NCBI GenBank assembly: GCA_020853705.1
Contig: JADYYK010000018.1
Location: 1-39,385, forward strand
Source: Deltaproteobacteria bacterium
GTDB taxonomy: Bacteria; Myxococcota_A; Polyangia; Haliangiales; JADYYK01
Direction of reading: 5' to 3'
DNA: 39,385 nucleotides
This document shows positions 19,838-27,718 of this stretch, piece by piece; the first letter of the stretch is position 1, and every line of letters begins with the position of its first letter. The position numbers and the translations under genes are program-made. The notes under the pieces were generated by a model, which was given only the letters and a program-made list of their open reading frames with translations, was not told where the DNA came from and did no database searches.

Positions 19838-20421
19838 CTCGCTTCGCCGGGCTGCTGGTCGGCGTCTGTGTCGGCTTCGGCATCGGCGCGCGCGCGGGCG
19901 GCAGGCTGGACCTCGGACTCGGCCTCGGCGTCGCGCCGGCCGAGGCCCGCGTCATCGTCGCCCGCCGCGACGAGGCGCCCAGCCGCGAGGCCCTGGAGCG
20001 CCTGATCGCCGCCGGCCTGGTGGCGCCCTCACAGCGCGGCAGCGCGGAGGGTGTGCGCGGCTTCGTGACCGGACGCTCGATGACGCGCGAGGCCTACGCC
20101 GCGGTGTTCGGCAGCGAGCGCGCCCGCCAGCGCTTCGGCAGCTACAAGAGCTGGCGCGACGAGGTCCGCGTGCACGCGCCGCAGCGCTTCCCCGAGATCG
20201 TGACCCAGCGCGGCTTCACCGAGGTGCGCTCGTTCGACGTGTCGACCCTGGACGGCGCGGGCCAGCTGCCCATCGAGCAGCCCCGCCAGGTGCTGGCCGC
20301 CATGGTGCGCGAGCGCCCGGTGTTCGCCATCGCGCTCGAGGATGGTCGGGGCAATCGGGTCTTCATCGGCGTGTTCGTCTATGACGGCGGCCGCTGGTGG
20401 GTGGCGCCGCTGCAGCCGTGA
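19801..20421 (+). CDS. Uncharacterised protein with an N-terminal membrane anchor
   Basis: A 206-residue protein. The first 50 residues hold a Gly/Val-rich hydrophobic stretch (about 14-31, LLVGVCVGFGIGARAG pattern) that may act as an anchor or uncleaved signal. The remainder (about 60-206) is mixed alpha/beta with a GRWWVAPL C-terminus, in keeping with a small periplasmic domain. GTG 19801 is the only usable start in frame before the conserved-looking region, and it forces a 37-nt overlap with the preceding gene. Function unknown. Confidence 0.75.
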   Translation: MARGAQDRSTAVARFAGLLVGVCVGFGIGARAGGRLDLGLGLGVAPAEARVIVARRDEAPSREALERLIAAGLVAPSQRGSAEGVRGFVTGRSMTREAYAAVFGSERARQRFGSYKSWRDEVRVHAPQRFPEIVTQRGFTEVRSFDVSTLDGAGQLPIEQPRQVLAAMVRERPVFAIALEDGRGNRVFIGVFVYDGGRWWVAPLQP

Positions 20422-20424
20422 GCC

Positions 20425-20454
20425 TTTACGCGCGCGGCCCCGGCCCCGTAGGAT
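20425..20454 (+). promoter_or_regulatory. Sigma70-type promoter deciding a GTG start
   Basis: TTTACG (20425-20430), 18 nt, TAGGAT (20449-20454), then 7 nt to GTG 20462. The -10 box covers the in-frame ATG at 20453, so the real start is most likely the GTG. Confidence 0.65.
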
Positions 20455-20461
20455 GCGGCCG

Positions 20462-20944
20462 GTGGCAACGCTCGCGACCCAGACCTGGCTGTATGGCTCG
20501 GCCAAGCTGCTGCTGGTGCTGCACGCCGCCGCCGCCATCGTCCTGATCGGCGCCTCGACCCACCACAGCATCATCACGGTGGGCTACCTGCGCGGCGTCT
20601 ACAAGCAGCGCCTGGGCCGGATCTACGCCGCCACCGTCGCGGTCGCCTATGCTGTCACCTTCGCGCTGGGCAGCGTGGTGTACCCGACCTACCGCTACCA
20701 CGTGCGCGGCCTGTACCTCGATCGCCACGCCATCTGGGCGTCGAACCTGTTCGACATCAAGGAGAACTTCGCCGCCTTTGGCGTCCCGCTGGTGCTCGGC
20801 GTGCTGATCCTCAGCCGCGTCATGCAGCCCAGGGAGGAGCGCCACCTCTTGCCCCCGTACGCCGGCCTGGTCTTCCTGTCGACCGCGATCATCTGGTTCA
20901 ACACCTTCTCGGGACTGGCCATCACCATGGCCCGGAGCGTGTGA
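20462..20944 (+). CDS. Small integral membrane protein, four helices
   Basis: A 160-residue inner-membrane protein, family not recognised. Predicted helices at about 12-33, 53-75, 100-120 and 133-155, separated by short polar loops. The first loop contains THHSIITVGY, with adjacent His residues that could bind a cofactor or metal (inference). Its stop overlaps the next start in TGATG at 20942-20946, and together the two look like a two-protein membrane unit. Confidence 0.82.
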   Translation: MATLATQTWLYGSAKLLLVLHAAAAIVLIGASTHHSIITVGYLRGVYKQRLGRIYAATVAVAYAVTFALGSVVYPTYRYHVRGLYLDRHAIWASNLFDIKENFAAFGVPLVLGVLILSRVMQPREERHLLPPYAGLVFLSTAIIWFNTFSGLAITMARSV

Positions 20945-21342
20945 TGGCCGAGCCGGCACGATCCGCACACAAGGAGGCGCTGGCCCTGGCGGTGTGCGCC
21001 AGCACCATCGGCTTCGCGCTGGCGTTCGCCTATCCGGCCTACGCCAGGATCCGCGTGCTCTGGTACTACCCGCTCGAGCATCGCTGGGCCTTCGAGCTCC
21101 GCCCCAGCGCGCTGGCCATGGACTGGTATGGCCGCGTCCTGCTGGCGCTGGGGCTGGGCGCGATCGCGGGGGCGCTGGCCTATGTGGTGGCGCGACGCCT
21201 GAAGCCGTCGGCGCAGGCGCTGTGGCTATGGGCGGGCTGGGCGCTGGCCGCGAGCCTGGTCGCCATGAGTCTCTATGTCTATCAGCTCGCGCGCAGGGTG
21301 CCGCACGCGGAGCCGCTGCCGTCGTGGTATCAGGCCAAGTGA
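20944..21342 (+). CDS. Small membrane protein, three helices
   Basis: A 132-residue protein with three predicted membrane helices (about 14-34, 64-84 and 92-115) and a soluble loop containing WYYPLEHRWAFELRP. No family recognised. ATG 20944 shares its first base with the previous stop; GTG 20941, one codon earlier, is an alternative. Coupling suggests it works with the four-helix protein before it. Confidence 0.8.
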   Translation: MAEPARSAHKEALALAVCASTIGFALAFAYPAYARIRVLWYYPLEHRWAFELRPSALAMDWYGRVLLALGLGAIAGALAYVVARRLKPSAQALWLWAGWALAASLVAMSLYVYQLARRVPHAEPLPSWYQAK

Positions 21343-21354
21343 GGGGGTCGTGAC

Positions 21355-21903
21355 GTGATCGTGATGAAGCGCAGGTTCGCGATGGCAATGCTGGCGCTGC
21401 TGGGGCTCGCCGCATGTGGAGGTCCGCAGCGCGCGGCGACCCAGCGCCGTCCGCCGCCGGTGATCAGCAAGGAGTTCGGCCTGCGCTTCGACGTGCCCGC
21501 GGGCTGGGCGATCGAGAGCGTCGAGGTCTCCGACGTGCGCTTCCTGGTCCGGCTGGCGCAGGGCGACCTCGTGATGTGGGTCGGCGCGCGCGAGGGCGCC
21601 GAGGCCGATCCGGTCGCGGCGCTGCGTGAGCGTGGCGGCACCAAGGCCACCGTCAAGACCAGCTGGATGGAGCTGCCGGCAGCGATGACCAGCGCCGAGG
21701 CCAGCTTCTCCAGCGATGGCGGTCGGCAGGAGTCGCGCCTGCTGGCGGTGCGCGGCGGCTGTCACTACGAGATGACGCTGTCGGCGCCCAAGGCCGACGC
21801 GGCGCGTGCGCGTGACCTGCTGCTCGAGCTGCGCCAGCAGGTCACCGGCCTGAGCGGGCCGACCCCGCTGGTGGAGCGCTGCAACGGGGCGGCGGCGCCG
21901 TGA
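21355..21903 (+). CDS. Small lipoprotein, function unknown
   Basis: A 182-residue lipoprotein: KRRFAMAMLALLGLAAC gives a clean signal with the lipobox Leu-Ala-Ala-Cys near 18-21. The mature part (about 38-175) looks like a PsbP/Mog1-like or DUF1795-type alpha/beta fold, to judge from GLRFDVPAGWAIE and the later LLAVRGGCHYEMTLSAPKAD pattern; that is a weak resemblance. GTG 21355 is favoured by GGGGG 7 nt upstream, and ATG 21364 is possible. GTGA overlap with the next gene. Confidence 0.8.
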   Translation: MIVMKRRFAMAMLALLGLAACGGPQRAATQRRPPPVISKEFGLRFDVPAGWAIESVEVSDVRFLVRLAQGDLVMWVGAREGAEADPVAALRERGGTKATVKTSWMELPAAMTSAEASFSSDGGRQESRLLAVRGGCHYEMTLSAPKADAARARDLLLELRQQVTGLSGPTPLVERCNGAAAP

Positions 21904-22373
21904 GCGCGGGCCAGCCCCCGACGCCCCCGACGCCGCCGTCGCCGTCGGGTGGAGGCGGACGGGGACCCTCGCGGGACGACGAGCTGGCGGTGCTGGCCGC
22001 CAACGCCCTCTTCTATGCCGCCTTCAGCCGGCGCGACCTGCCAGCCATGGAGGCGCTGTGGGCGCGCGCCGAGCCGGTGACCTGCATCCACCCGGGCTGG
22101 AACGCGCTGATCGGACGCGACGAGGTGCTGCAGAGCTGGCGCGCCATCCTGGGCAACCCGGCGTCGCCGTCGGTCGAGTCCTCGGGCGAGAGCGCGCACG
22201 TCGCCGGTGACCTGGCCTGGGTGCTGTGCACCGAGGCCGCGCCCGATGGCGAGGTCCAGCTGGTGGCGACCAACCTGTTCCGGCGCGAGGAGGACGGCCA
22301 GTGGCGGCTGTGTCATCACCAGGCTGGCATGCTGGCCAAGGCCACACCGCAGGCTGCTCGCACCCTGAACTGA
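21900..22373 (+). CDS. SnoaL/NTF2-like domain protein
   Basis: A 157-residue cytoplasmic protein. After a Pro/Gly-rich start (1-25) comes one SnoaL_3-type NTF2-like domain: helix with NALFYAAFSRRDLPAMEALWA, then CIHPGWNALIGRDEVLQSWRAIL, which is the most typical segment, followed by the beta sheet ending in GQWRLCHHQAG. Such small cone-fold proteins are common and varied, so no reaction is proposed. GTG start within the lipoprotein stop (GTGA). Confidence 0.85.
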   Translation: MSAGQPPTPPTPPSPSGGGGRGPSRDDELAVLAANALFYAAFSRRDLPAMEALWARAEPVTCIHPGWNALIGRDEVLQSWRAILGNPASPSVESSGESAHVAGDLAWVLCTEAAPDGEVQLVATNLFRREEDGQWRLCHHQAGMLAKATPQAARTLN

Positions 22374-22445
22374 CCCTCCGCACACCCGCAACCCATTGAC
22401 ACTACGAGGGCAGGAACGGCCTCCCGCGTCGGTACAAAGATCGAC

Positions 22446-22481
22446 TTGCGCGCTCTGCAATTGATAACTATTCTCAGTATC
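22446..22481 (+). promoter_or_regulatory. Fur-box-like operator over the bfd-bfr promoter
   Basis: TTGCGC (22446-22451), 17 nt, TATTCT (22469-22474) form the promoter. The -10 lies inside GATAACTATTCTCAGTATC (22463-22481), which matches the E. coli Fur consensus at about 13-14 of 19 positions. Iron-dependent control is therefore likely. A short leader carries GAGG before the ATG at 22493. Confidence 0.6.
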
Positions 22482-22492
22482 ACGAGGCCGTC

Positions 22493-22725
22493 ATGATTGT
22501 CTGCGTCTGCAAAGTCGTCTCGGATCGCGCCGTCAAGGCCGCCATCGCCAGCGGCGCAGGTTCGCTGACCGAGATCGGCCAGAGCTGCGGCGCAGGCACT
22601 GGCTGCGGCGCGTGCCGCCCGATGCTCGCGGACCTCCTGCAGCAGGCCGGCTGCGCGCAGCGCGAGCAGGGCCAGGCATGCAAGGATTGCCCGAACGTGG
22701 GATCCCCGGTATCGTCGCGCGCAGC

Positions 22726-22729
<4 letters not shown>
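22493..22729 (+). CDS. bfd: Bacterioferritin-associated ferredoxin
   Basis: A 78-residue [2Fe-2S] protein that in studied systems reduces bacterioferritin to release stored iron. The Bfd ligand set is exact: Cys4, Cys6, Cys38 and Cys41, with the usual GxGTxCGxC context. The last 25 residues, with two more Cys (54 and 62-65 region), exceed the normal length of about 64 and may be disordered. Its stop overlaps the bfr start (ATGA). Confidence 0.93.
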
Positions 22730-23199
<470 letters not shown>

Positions 23200-23208
23200 G
23201 CTGCCCCC

Positions 23209-24051
23209 GTGGTGATGGTGATGGCGATGGGGAGCGAGGCGGCGACGGGCATGGCAGGCGGTGCCAGCATGGCGGCAGGTGCGGGTGCCGGCACGCCTGC
23301 TGTGACCGCTCGGCTGGCGGCGCCGCCCTGGCGCCTGGTGCTGAACGCGGTCGGCTCGCCGCGGGAGGCCGCCGCCAAGGCGCGCAAGCTGGTCAGCGCG
23401 GTGGCGGGGCTGGCCAACGGCGCGGCGCTCGGCGATCGGCTGGGTCGGCTGCGCGGCCTGGGCTACATGGACGAGGTGCCGACCCGGCTGCAGCTGGTGG
23501 TCGGCTCGCTCGACATGCTGCGCTTCTGGATCGCGCCGGCGGCGCGCGACTACTACCAGTCCAAGGGGATCGACTTCCGCTTCCACCAGCTGCTGCGCGT
23601 GCTCGACGACCCGGCCTCGATGATCGATCCGACCGGCTTCCTGAGCGCGCGCGACGTCATCATCGGCCACGTCATGCAGGTGGTGCACGCCAACCCGCGC
23701 TACGACCTCGAGCTGCTGGCGTCGTTCGAGGACGGCCTCGCCGAGATGGAGGCGCAGGTGATGGCCATGCTGGCGGGCACCCACCCGCGGGCGCGGTCGA
23801 TCGGGGCCATCGTCGAGGACCCCGGCTATCACGCGCGGCTGCTGGAGTATGTGCGCGCGTTCCGGCGTGACCCCACGGCCAGCGCGCCGGTGCGCGAGAA
23901 CGTCGAGGCCTCGGGCCACCTGTCGCGGGTCGAGCGGGTGTTCGGGACGCTGCCGAGCAGCCTGCGCTACTTCGGCAAGATGCCGCGCACGGTGCTCGGG
24001 GCGCTGCGCCATCTGGCCACCGTGAAGAGCTTCCCTTTTCACCTGCTCTAG
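23209..24051 (+). CDS. Uncharacterised protein
   Basis: A 280-residue protein of no recognised family. The first 35 residues are Met/Ala/Gly/Val-rich and low complexity; several GTG/ATG codons (23209, 23215, 23221, 23227) could start it. The rest (about 45-280) is helical and conserved-looking, with WRLVLNAVGS, a GYMDEVPTRLQLV segment near 86, FWIAPAARDYYQSKGIDFRF near 107, and HVMQVVHANPRYDLELL near 154. His, Asp and Tyr residues in these could form an active site, but nothing diagnostic is seen. It starts 10 nt after bfr and may be read from the same promoter. Confidence 0.8.
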   Translation: MVMVMAMGSEAATGMAGGASMAAGAGAGTPAVTARLAAPPWRLVLNAVGSPREAAAKARKLVSAVAGLANGAALGDRLGRLRGLGYMDEVPTRLQLVVGSLDMLRFWIAPAARDYYQSKGIDFRFHQLLRVLDDPASMIDPTGFLSARDVIIGHVMQVVHANPRYDLELLASFEDGLAEMEAQVMAMLAGTHPRARSIGAIVEDPGYHARLLEYVRAFRRDPTASAPVRENVEASGHLSRVERVFGTLPSSLRYFGKMPRTVLGALRHLATVKSFPFHLL

Positions 24052-24074
24052 CAGGTCAGGGCTGAACACCCGTC

Positions 24075-24152
24075 GGGCACCGATGTCACGGTACCCATGA
24101 TGTCAGGTGGTTGGGCGGCTTTTCGGTGCCAGGTGCTCTGACATCCGTGCCC
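24075..24152. repeat. 14-bp inverted repeat flanking a 50-bp core
   Basis: GGGCACCGATGTCA (24075-24088) and TGACATCCGTGCCC (24139-24152) are inverted copies with one mismatch. The left arm can also pair with CGGTGCC at 24124-24130, so alternative RNA hairpins are possible. It lies in the 152-nt gap after 24051. Confidence 0.7.
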
Positions 24153-24192
24153 TGGAGACGGTGTGGGAGGGAAGGCAGCCGCAGGCAGGCCG

Positions 24193-24198
24193 TAGCAT
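24193..24198 (+). promoter_or_regulatory. -10 element TAGCAT
   Basis: TAGCAT is 5 nt before GTG 24204 (and 14 nt before ATG 24213), the same close placement as elsewhere in the window. No clear -35. Confidence 0.4.
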
Positions 24199-24203
24199 GG
24201 TCC

Positions 24204-24500
24204 GTGACTGCGATGATGATGGCTTCGAATCCCCCCCTGATGATGACGTTCATCCCGACCCCGATCGTCGAGACCGCGAATCGCTGGACCCTGGCGCTGA
24301 CCCTGGCCGCGCGCGCCGCGGGTCGCGACTTCCGTGGCAACGCCCTGTCGGGCGACGCCCCTGCGCACCTCGACCCCGAGCAGGTCGGCCGCGCCGCCAG
24401 CAACGGCGGCGGCGCAGCCAATGACGTGAGCGCCGAGCCGGCCATGCCGCAAGCGCCCACGGCGCGTGGCTTCTGGCCGTTCCGCCGCGGCTGGTTCTAG
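24204..24500 (+). CDS. Small uncharacterised protein
   Basis: A 98-residue protein of unknown function. It begins with a Met-rich stretch, has one Ala-rich helix (about 26-40) and ends with aromatic GFWPFRRGWF. No signal peptide or membrane helix is convincing. GTG 24204 is chosen because it lies right after the TAGCAT box; ATG 24213 to 24219 are alternatives. Codon use is like its neighbours. The convergent gene ends 4 nt away. Confidence 0.6.
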   Translation: MTAMMMASNPPLMMTFIPTPIVETANRWTLALTLAARAAGRDFRGNALSGDAPAHLDPEQVGRAASNGGGAANDVSAEPAMPQAPTARGFWPFRRGWF

Positions 24501-24502
24501 CC

Positions 24503-24515
24503 GCTCAGCCTGAGC
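24503..24515. terminator. Short hairpin at a convergent junction
   Basis: GCTCA-GCC-TGAGC, 5-bp stem; it includes the minus gene's stop codon. Weak, without T-tract. Confidence 0.3.
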
Positions 24516-25215
24516 AGCCCCCGACCGAACCGGTCCACGTCCCCGAGTTGTTGGTGCTGGTGTAGGTGCCCGAGACAGAAGTCCCCGACACCGTCCCCGT
24601 CGCAGTCCCCCCCACGAAGGTCAGGTTGATGGTGTTCCCGGTGCGGGTGCCGGTGAGCCCGGCGCCAGGGTTGGAGCTGCCCGACAGCATGCCGCCAGTG
24701 CCCTCGACCAGGTTCCAGCGTCCGCCCCCGCTGGGGCTCGTGTAGGTGCCGCAGTAGACGTTGACCGCGCCCGCTGTACCTGGCAGCGCGGTGAACGAGC
24801 CGGACCCGTTGGGCCCGGTGTAGCTCCCGGTGAGATTGGTGAGCACGCCGCCCGCGAAGTTCCCCATCAATGTGTAGCCCCCGCCCGAGACCATGAAGGC
24901 GAAGGTGACGTCGTCATAGGTGCCGGTGAGCGTGATGGCTGGCGCCGAACCGAACTTGATGGTGCCGCTGACCTGGATGATGGCGGCCTGGGTCTGCTGC
25001 GAGACGGTCGCCGTCACCGGTGACGACGTGCTGCCAGTGCCGGTGGCGAACGTCAAGTTGAGGATGCCGGTCTCGGTGGCGCCGGTCAGGACGCCGGTGA
25101 ACTGCTTGGCGTTGCCGCCACCACCATCGCCGCCGGTGTCATCGTCGTCATCTCCGCAGCCCATCAGCAGCGCAGCCACGAGCCCTGCACACACGAATCC
25201 CAGTCGCTTCGTCAT
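24505..25215 (-). CDS. Gly/Thr/Ser-rich beta lipoprotein
   Basis: A 236-residue lipoprotein: MTKRLGFVCAGLVAALLMGC is a clean signal with Cys20, followed by Gly-Asp-Asp-Asp-Asp-Asp and a Gly linker. The mature protein is almost all short beta strands rich in Gly, Thr and Ser (GTYTS-type motifs repeat near 118, 144, 159 and 222), suggesting a beta-barrel or beta-sandwich made of degenerate repeats. ATG 25215 is preferred over GTG 25224 because AGGGGGG lies 8 nt upstream of it. Divergent from the glucoamylase gene; surface role unknown. Confidence 0.85.
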   Translation of the reverse strand: MTKRLGFVCAGLVAALLMGCGDDDDDTGGDGGGGNAKQFTGVLTGATETGILNLTFATGTGSTSSPVTATVSQQTQAAIIQVSGTIKFGSAPAITLTGTYDDVTFAFMVSGGGYTLMGNFAGGVLTNLTGSYTGPNGSGSFTALPGTAGAVNVYCGTYTSPSGGGRWNLVEGTGGMLSGSSNPGAGLTGTRTGNTINLTFVGGTATGTVSGTSVSGTYTSTNNSGTWTGSVGGCSG

Positions 25216-25252
25216 CGTCTTCACCCCCCTGGTGAGCCTTGCGGCGATCGGC

Positions 25253-25280
25253 AGGATACCACGCGGGTGGCCGTGTTAAC
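25253..25280 (-). promoter_or_regulatory. Probable promoter of the beta lipoprotein gene
   Basis: Minus-strand GTTAAC (25280-25275), 16 nt, TATCCT (25258-25253). It would give a leader of about 30 nt containing AGGGGGG. No matching plus-strand -10 is evident for the divergent glucoamylase gene. Confidence 0.4.
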
Positions 25281-25300
25281 GTCGCGGCCGGAGGTCCCTG

Positions 25301-27718
25301 ATGGCCGTGTACGAGCGGGGTGGGCCGGCCTTCGGCGCGCCCGGAATCGAGCCGCGCTGGACCCACGGCGCCAAGGACGCCGTGGGCACCGCGTACAGCG
25401 CGGGCAGCGACGTCTGGTACACCATCGCGAGCGGCGTGGTGACCGAGATCTATCACCCGACCATCGACAAGCCGCAGGTGCGCGACTTCGGCTTCCTCAT
25501 CAGCGACGGCGAGAGCTTCGTCCACGACGAGAAGCGCCACCTCGAGACCCGCCTCGAGAAGCTGCACCCCGACGCGCTGGGCTTCGTCATCACCAACCGC
25601 GACCCCGCCGGGCGCTACCGCATCGTCAAGGAGATCATCGCCGACCCGCACTCGGCGGTGGTGCTGTGTCGCGTCCACCTCGAGGGTGACGACGAGGACT
25701 TCCTGCGCCGGCTGCGCCTGTTCGTGCTGGTGGCGCCGCACCTCGACGGCGACGGCGGCATGGACAGCGGCTTCGTGACGTCCTACGCGGGACGCGAGGT
25801 GCTGAGCGCCAAGGGCAGCAAGACCTGGATGGCGGTCGGCGTCAACGCGCGCTTCCTCAAGCGCTCGGTCGGCTTCGTGGGCCACTCCGACGGCTGGCAG
25901 GACGTGATGGCGCACAAGCGCATGGAGTGGGAGTTCGCGCGCGCCGAGAACGGCAACATCGCGCTGTGCGGCGAGATCGACATCGCCACCCGGCGGACCT
26001 TCACCCTGGGGCTGGCCTTCGGCGACAGCGAGCACCGCGCCGGCGCCACCCTGTTCCAGTCGCTGGGCAACCGCTACAAGGTCGACCACCGGCCGCGCTT
26101 CATCCGGCAGTGGCAGCGCGCCGCGACCGGGATCCTGCCGCTGGAGGAGCAGTCGTTCGACGGCGGCGTGCTGTATCGCTCCAGCCACGCGCTGCTGCTG
26201 GCGCACGAGGACAAGACCTACTCGGGCGCGCTGATCGCGTCGGCCGCCATCCCCTGGGGCGACGCCAAGGGCGACGAGGACATCGGCGGCTACCACCTGG
26301 TGTGGACGCGCGACATGTGTAACTCCTCGGGCGGCCTGCTGGCGTCGGGCGACGTGACCACGCCGCTGCGTTCGCTGATCTACCTGGCCTGCACGCAGCG
26401 GCCCGATGGCGGCTTCTACCAGAACGTCTGGATCGACGGCCGGCCGTACTGGCACGGCATCCAGCTCGACGAGGTGTCGTTCCCCATCGTGCTGGCGTGG
26501 CGCCTGTGGCAGCTCGACGCGCTGGGCAACTTCGATCCCTACCCCATGGTGCTGGCGGCGGCCGGCTATGTCATCCGCACCGGGCCGTTCACGCAGCAGG
26601 AGCGCTGGGAGGAGAACAGCGGCTACTCGCCGTCGACGCTGGCGTCGAACATCGCCGGCATGGTGTGCGCCAGCGAGTTCGCGCGCGCCCGGGGCGACAT
26701 CGCGACCGCGGGCCTGCTGCTGGATCACGCCGACTTCCTGGAGTCGCACGTCGAGGCCTGGACGGTGACCACGCAGGGCTCGCTGCTGCCCGGCCACCCG
26801 CGCCACTACATCCGCATCCAGCCGGTCGATCTGTCGCGGCCGGTCACCGACGAGGATCCCGACGCCGGCATCCTGCCGGTGCGCAACCGCGCCCCCGACG
26901 AGCCGCACGAGTTCCCCGCGCGCGACGTGGTCGACGCCGGCTTCCTGGAGCTGGTGCGCTACGGCATCCGGCGCCCGCGCGATCCCATCGTCGAGGACAG
27001 CCTGCGCGTGATCGACGCGGTGCTGCGGGTGGAGACCCCGGTGGGGCCGGTGTGGCGACGCTACAACCATGACGGCTACGGCGAGACCCGCACCGGCGAT
27101 CCGTTCAAGGGCCACGGCGTGGGGCGGCCGTGGCCGCTCTTGACCGGCGAGCGCGGGCACTACGAGTTCGCGGCCGGGCGCGACGTGACGACGTACCTGC
27201 GCGCGCTGGAGGGCTTCGCCAACCAGGTCGGCCTCTTGCCGGAGCAGGTCTGGGACGAGGACGACGTACCGCGGCGCCACCTGGTGCGCGGCAAGCCGAC
27301 CGGGGCCGCGATGCCCTTGATGTGGGCCCACGCCGAGTACATCAAGCTGCTGCGCTCGCGGCGCGACGGCAAGGTGTTCGACCTGGTGGCGCCGGTGGCG
27401 GCGCGCTACCTGGGGCGGCACGGACGGCGCGACCTCGAGGTGTGGAAGTTCTCGCGGCGCATCGCGCGCGCGGCGGCCGGCTGCACCCTGCGCATCGAGG
27501 CCGAGGCGCCGTTCGTGCTGCGCTGGAGCGGCGACGGCTGGGCCACCCAGGAGGAGACCCGCGCCACCGGGACCAAGCTCGGCTTCTGGTACGCCGACGT
27601 GCCGACCGCGAACGACGCGCGGGCGCCGGTGCAGTTCACGTTCTACTGGCCCGAGTCGCAGCGCTGGGAAGGCACTGACTTCCGGGTCGATCTGGTCCAG
27701 GGGGAGGCAAACCGGTGA
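25301..27718 (+). CDS. GH15 glucoamylase / glucan alpha-glucosidase
   Basis: An 805-residue family GH15 enzyme releasing glucose from alpha-glucans or related oligosaccharides. N-terminal beta-supersandwich domain of the glucodextranase/bacterial glucoamylase type (about 10-270, with WYTIASGVVTEIYHP near 39), then the alpha/alpha-barrel (about 285-690). Catalytic Glu residues are visible: Glu437/Glu438 in RWEEN as general acid and Glu617 in LLTGERGHYE as base. A C-terminal extension (about 700-805) looks beta-rich. There is no signal peptide, so it probably acts on intracellular glycogen or imported maltodextrin. ATG preceded by GGAGG at 6 nt. GTGA overlap with zwf places it first in a glucose-oxidation operon. 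Confidence 0.92.
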   Translation: MAVYERGGPAFGAPGIEPRWTHGAKDAVGTAYSAGSDVWYTIASGVVTEIYHPTIDKPQVRDFGFLISDGESFVHDEKRHLETRLEKLHPDALGFVITNRDPAGRYRIVKEIIADPHSAVVLCRVHLEGDDEDFLRRLRLFVLVAPHLDGDGGMDSGFVTSYAGREVLSAKGSKTWMAVGVNARFLKRSVGFVGHSDGWQDVMAHKRMEWEFARAENGNIALCGEIDIATRRTFTLGLAFGDSEHRAGATLFQSLGNRYKVDHRPRFIRQWQRAATGILPLEEQSFDGGVLYRSSHALLLAHEDKTYSGALIASAAIPWGDAKGDEDIGGYHLVWTRDMCNSSGGLLASGDVTTPLRSLIYLACTQRPDGGFYQNVWIDGRPYWHGIQLDEVSFPIVLAWRLWQLDALGNFDPYPMVLAAAGYVIRTGPFTQQERWEENSGYSPSTLASNIAGMVCASEFARARGDIATAGLLLDHADFLESHVEAWTVTTQGSLLPGHPRHYIRIQPVDLSRPVTDEDPDAGILPVRNRAPDEPHEFPARDVVDAGFLELVRYGIRRPRDPIVEDSLRVIDAVLRVETPVGPVWRRYNHDGYGETRTGDPFKGHGVGRPWPLLTGERGHYEFAAGRDVTTYLRALEGFANQVGLLPEQVWDEDDVPRRHLVRGKPTGAAMPLMWAHAEYIKLLRSRRDGKVFDLVAPVAARYLGRHGRRDLEVWKFSRRIARAAAGCTLRIEAEAPFVLRWSGDGWATQEETRATGTKLGFWYADVPTANDARAPVQFTFYWPESQRWEGTDFRVDLVQGEANR

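Noticed and set aside
25148..27421. 757-codon minus-strand open frame
   Set aside because: Shadow of the GH15 gene with no recognisable motif; common in very GC-rich DNA.
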